Part shown: piece by piece, positions 61,901 to 64,000 of the stretch
Numbering within the stretch: position 1 is the stretch's first letter
Layout of the letters: each line of letters begins with the position of its first letter
NCBI RefSeq assembly: GCF_037975245.1
Contig: NC_092570.1
Coordinates: 8,245,001 to 8,309,000, forward strand
Direction: 5' to 3'
DNA: 64,000 bases
Origin: Apostichopus japonicus
Taxonomy: Eukaryota > Echinodermata > Holothuroidea > Aspidochirotida > Stichopodidae
Made by a program: the position numbers and the translations under genes
Notes under the pieces: model-generated
The model's input: the letters and a program-made list of their open reading frames with translations, nothing else
What the model was told of the DNA's origin: nothing
Databases searched by the model: none

Positions 61901-64000
61901 AGAGCATTGTTTAAGTTCAAAATCATCTAAGTACTGTAGGCCACTGTGTACAGTCAGAAGTCTCATGTTGTCGAGTAATGTTTAAAGTAATTCCCTACAT
62001 GCTGTGATGTTGTCATTGTCAGTGGTTAATTTCCTGATCCCATCCTGTGTGCTGCTGTCTGTTGCTAATATAATTCTTGTCCTCCCAATAGTGTATGCAG
62101 CAGTTCAGTGGTTTTAAGTTCATCATCTTCAGCAATGCAGGGTTCTTCTATATTATTTATTTTATTCATGTGAGTTCTAGGTTTTTTAACTCCCGTAGAG
62201 GGGCCATCTTGTGTAATCTATACCACATGTGTGTCCTCCTCGGATCAGCCATCGTGATGTGGTCGGAACCGTCCCTGCTAGGCGAAGAGGGAGTGATCTT
62301 GTTTCATCATCCTTTTCTTTACATCAAAGTAACAAAGTTTATTCCAAAATATGGTCTTGTCTCGTGCATCTTATATATGTCATGGGATAGTGTAGTTTTC
62401 ATAGAAAGTTGCTGGTACTCATAAATTTCCACTGATTGGCTGATATTCCCTCTGGGTAACATTTAAGAATAGTAAGTTGTTTATATAGATAGATGCTACG
62501 ATTGGAACTATTTATTATCGTTTAGTATTGGTTGTTTATAACTATCTGTTTTAGTCTTTTACAATAATTGTCTTACTGTACTATAGTTTCTCATACTTAT
62601 TTATATTTAAACATTGACTATGAGTTAATCTATTTTACTATTTACATTCTTCTGAATTCGTTTTGGGCTTCTTTTTTAATTTTTTTTTTATGATGGTTTA
62701 GTACGGGTGTTTTTTATATTGTTGCTTTAGGCTTTTACATTTTATGCCTTATTGGTTCTATATATTTAATATTAAGGTTTTTGTTACTATTTGTTTTTAG
62801 GTTTTACATTTGTAAAGCGCTTTGAGCAGCTTTGCTGATTATGCGCTATATAAATATTACTTATTAGTAAATGCAATTGTTGTTCAATATTATTTTGTTT
62901 CACAAGTCATATGATCAACCAAACATAAAAGGATACTTTGTTAAAATTCTTCCCCTACGTATTATCGTTTAAATTGAAACCAACTTAGAAGTCAATTAAA
63001 GATTTGAGTTCGAACAACACTAATAGATTTAATGCTGAGACAAAATGAAAGGTTATAATAAATAATCAATGTTGCTAACATGCGACGAGTCATGATTTGC
63101 TTTCTTTTTAAGGTGTGAATAACATGTTGTTACAACTTTTTCCTTTTCAAGGTGTACACATGCTTAAATGCAGTTAGCATAGTAGTAGCCAAAGACTTTA
63201 ACCCATGGATAGAAAATTGTAACCCCTTGTAACACATTGAAAATGCATTCATCCTAGGAATGTTTATGCCAGGATTCAAGATGTAATCACTATACCAAGC
63301 AGCAGTGAAGATATTAAACTAGAAACTCCTTTCAACAAGATTCATTTAGATCTTCCCCCCCTCTCCCCCCTCCCCCATTCACTTTACCTGAAGGTGACCT
63401 TAATTCACATTCAGATTTTAAACAGAGTTCCAGAATAGCGTAATGTTGTTCTGTGTAAGGTATGGCTTGGAATAGGACCAATCAGGATGCCTCTGCCATC
63501 CCTGGAGAATCGACTGCTAGGGGCTTAGGAATTTTAATGTGTGTACATATATAGGCCATGGTTATAATGAGGAGGGCAAACAGTTCTGTGCAAAAGTGCT
63601 AGTGAATAAATTGGCTAATAAAACTCTGTCCGAGAGAGTGTGTTAGGCAGTTCAGTAAGTTTAACTAAAAGTATTGTGGAGATGATTAGTACAGATGGAT
63701 GTGCAAGACCATCACATGCGCCACTCATTTGCTGACTCATTTAACATTCTTGAACTCTGCGTGGAGGCCCATCATATGAAACACTTAAATTGTAGCAGGA
63801 GAAAATATTATTTTGTGACAAACCAAAAAGTATGACCTAGTAAGTAGGTCTAAAAGAGAATGCCAATTCACCCGACCTCAATCTTTTAAGACCAGATGAT
63901 TAACTTGTAAATTATCGGCAGGTTATGAAGGAGAGGTGTCATCTTTTTTTCCATTTAACTTTCTCTTTCTTTTTTTTCTACAGCACCTAAGAAAGTCCTG
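49502..64000 (+). CDS. FERM-domain protein, 5' part (runs off the window)
   Basis: Four coding exons: 49502-49927, 60090-60194, 61122-61164 and 63984-64000 (cut by the window edge). All junctions are GT-AG and phases agree. Residues 1-120 are low complexity (Ser, Thr, Pro, His, Met, Tyr), probably disordered. The FERM N-lobe starts at ~124 with MPCKVHMLDDTVMSVEVP, then GGELFVECCRHINLYELDYF, VWVEPEKPLTKQV and SPKKVL. This pattern (LDD..., NL.E.DYFG, W.....KP..KQ) is that of band 4.1-type FERM proteins, which link membrane proteins to actin. The VW..P.KP..KQV..PK spacing is most like FARP/FRMD7 and FRMD3/5. Later domains are outside the window, so I do not assign a symbol. An in-frame TGA at 49487-49489 supports the chosen ATG. 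Confidence 0.88.
56560..57010. repeat. diverged ~150-bp repeat, three copies
   Basis: Three units share GGTGACTCCAGAATTCTCAG, a TGGATTGCAGTAATATG-like piece, TCATTTATTCAACAACCAGT and a TATTGTGTACAGTCATGGCAG-like piece. Confidence 0.65.
59665..60010. repeat. ~50-bp tandem repeat, 7 copies, next to FERM exon 2
   Basis: Units of 48-54 bp contain AGTATTGAACATTAATGCCA, TGTCTATAGTTCTTC and AAGTATCTCCTTTC. The array ends about 80 bp before the exon 2 acceptor. Confidence 0.9.
60090..60194 (+). CDS. FERM gene coding exon 2
   Basis: Encodes HNASGGELFVECCRHINLY, then ELDYFGIEYYSKGNKM (35 codons, phase 0 at both ends). Acceptor TTCATCAG, donor GTGAGC. Carries the most diagnostic FERM motif, NLYELDYFG. 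Confidence 0.95.
61122..61164 (+). CDS. FERM gene coding exon 3
   Basis: Encodes VWVEPEKPLTKQVD plus one base. Acceptor TTCTGCCAG, donor GTAAGT. Confidence 0.93.
61165..63983 (+). other. FERM gene intron 3
   Basis: Contains a ~55-bp duplication (61209-61316, AGATATATCTGTCTAACC and TTACATTATAGCTGTG) and G- and C-runs (61750, 63355). At 62806-62870 the sequence TGTAAAGCGCTTTGAGC followed by GCGCTATATAAAT resembles a widely dispersed retroelement 3' tail of marine animals; the rest of that element was not identified. Confidence 0.6.
63984..64000 (+). CDS. FERM gene coding exon 4, cut by the window edge
   Basis: Acceptor TTCTACAG ends at 63983. The visible bases complete a serine codon and add PKKVL, matching the (R)PK.V segment that follows KQV in FARP-type FERM domains. 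Confidence 0.85.

Noticed and set aside
62095-62424. 109-residue hydrophobic frame in FERM intron 3
   Set aside because: No recognised domain or splice signals in phase with the FERM exons; composition is like the surrounding intron.

Overview
The window is nuclear DNA from an animal. It is AT-rich, has spliced genes with GT-AG introns, and carries many microsatellites, minisatellites and decayed transposons. The mixture points to a marine invertebrate, most plausibly an echinoderm or another invertebrate deuterostome: a lengsin-type glutamine synthetase, hAT-like MITEs, Penelope-like debris, a CR1-like LINE tail and tRNA-derived SINEs. Species cannot be named from the sequence alone.

Three protein-coding genes are supported, all on the + strand. 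(1) 7706-9034 is an uninterrupted 442-codon lengsin/glutamine-synthetase-I-like gene with a splice acceptor just 5' of its ATG. (2) 17442-34779 is a complete cyclin C gene (CCNC), which I assembled from 12 coding exons. Every junction is GT-AG, the phases are consistent, and the product is 280 aa, close to the human length. (3) From 49502 to the window end are the first four coding exons of a FERM-domain protein. It has a ~120-residue low-complexity N-terminus and a 10 kb first coding intron, and the gene continues past the right edge.

Layout: 1-4.1 kb is transposon-rich (hAT-like MITEs, AT and pyrimidine tracts). 4.1-7.7 kb is the lengsin upstream region. 9-17.3 kb is intergenic and holds a tRNA-like SINE with a hammerhead ribozyme motif, a ~505 bp uninterrupted GGAGA array, a TA-flanked MITE, a Penelope-like GIY-YIG pseudogene and a second SINE type. 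17.4-34.8 kb is CCNC, whose introns carry a LINE fragment, minisatellites and two fossil duplicates of exon 3. 34.8-49.4 kb is intergenic, with a palindromic 34-bp satellite, a Penelope-type ribozyme-like hairpin, two hAT MITEs, a ~55-bp satellite and a second copy of the tRNA SINE. 49.5-64 kb is the FERM gene.

The three genes do unrelated jobs: an amidoligase-fold protein, the Mediator kinase-module cyclin, and a membrane-cytoskeleton adaptor. Nothing suggests co-regulation beyond shared orientation. The most unusual item is the tRNA-like head fused directly to a canonical hammerhead core at 10495-10640. Next are the decayed copies of CCNC exon 3 inside the following intron and the palindromic satellite 3' of CCNC.
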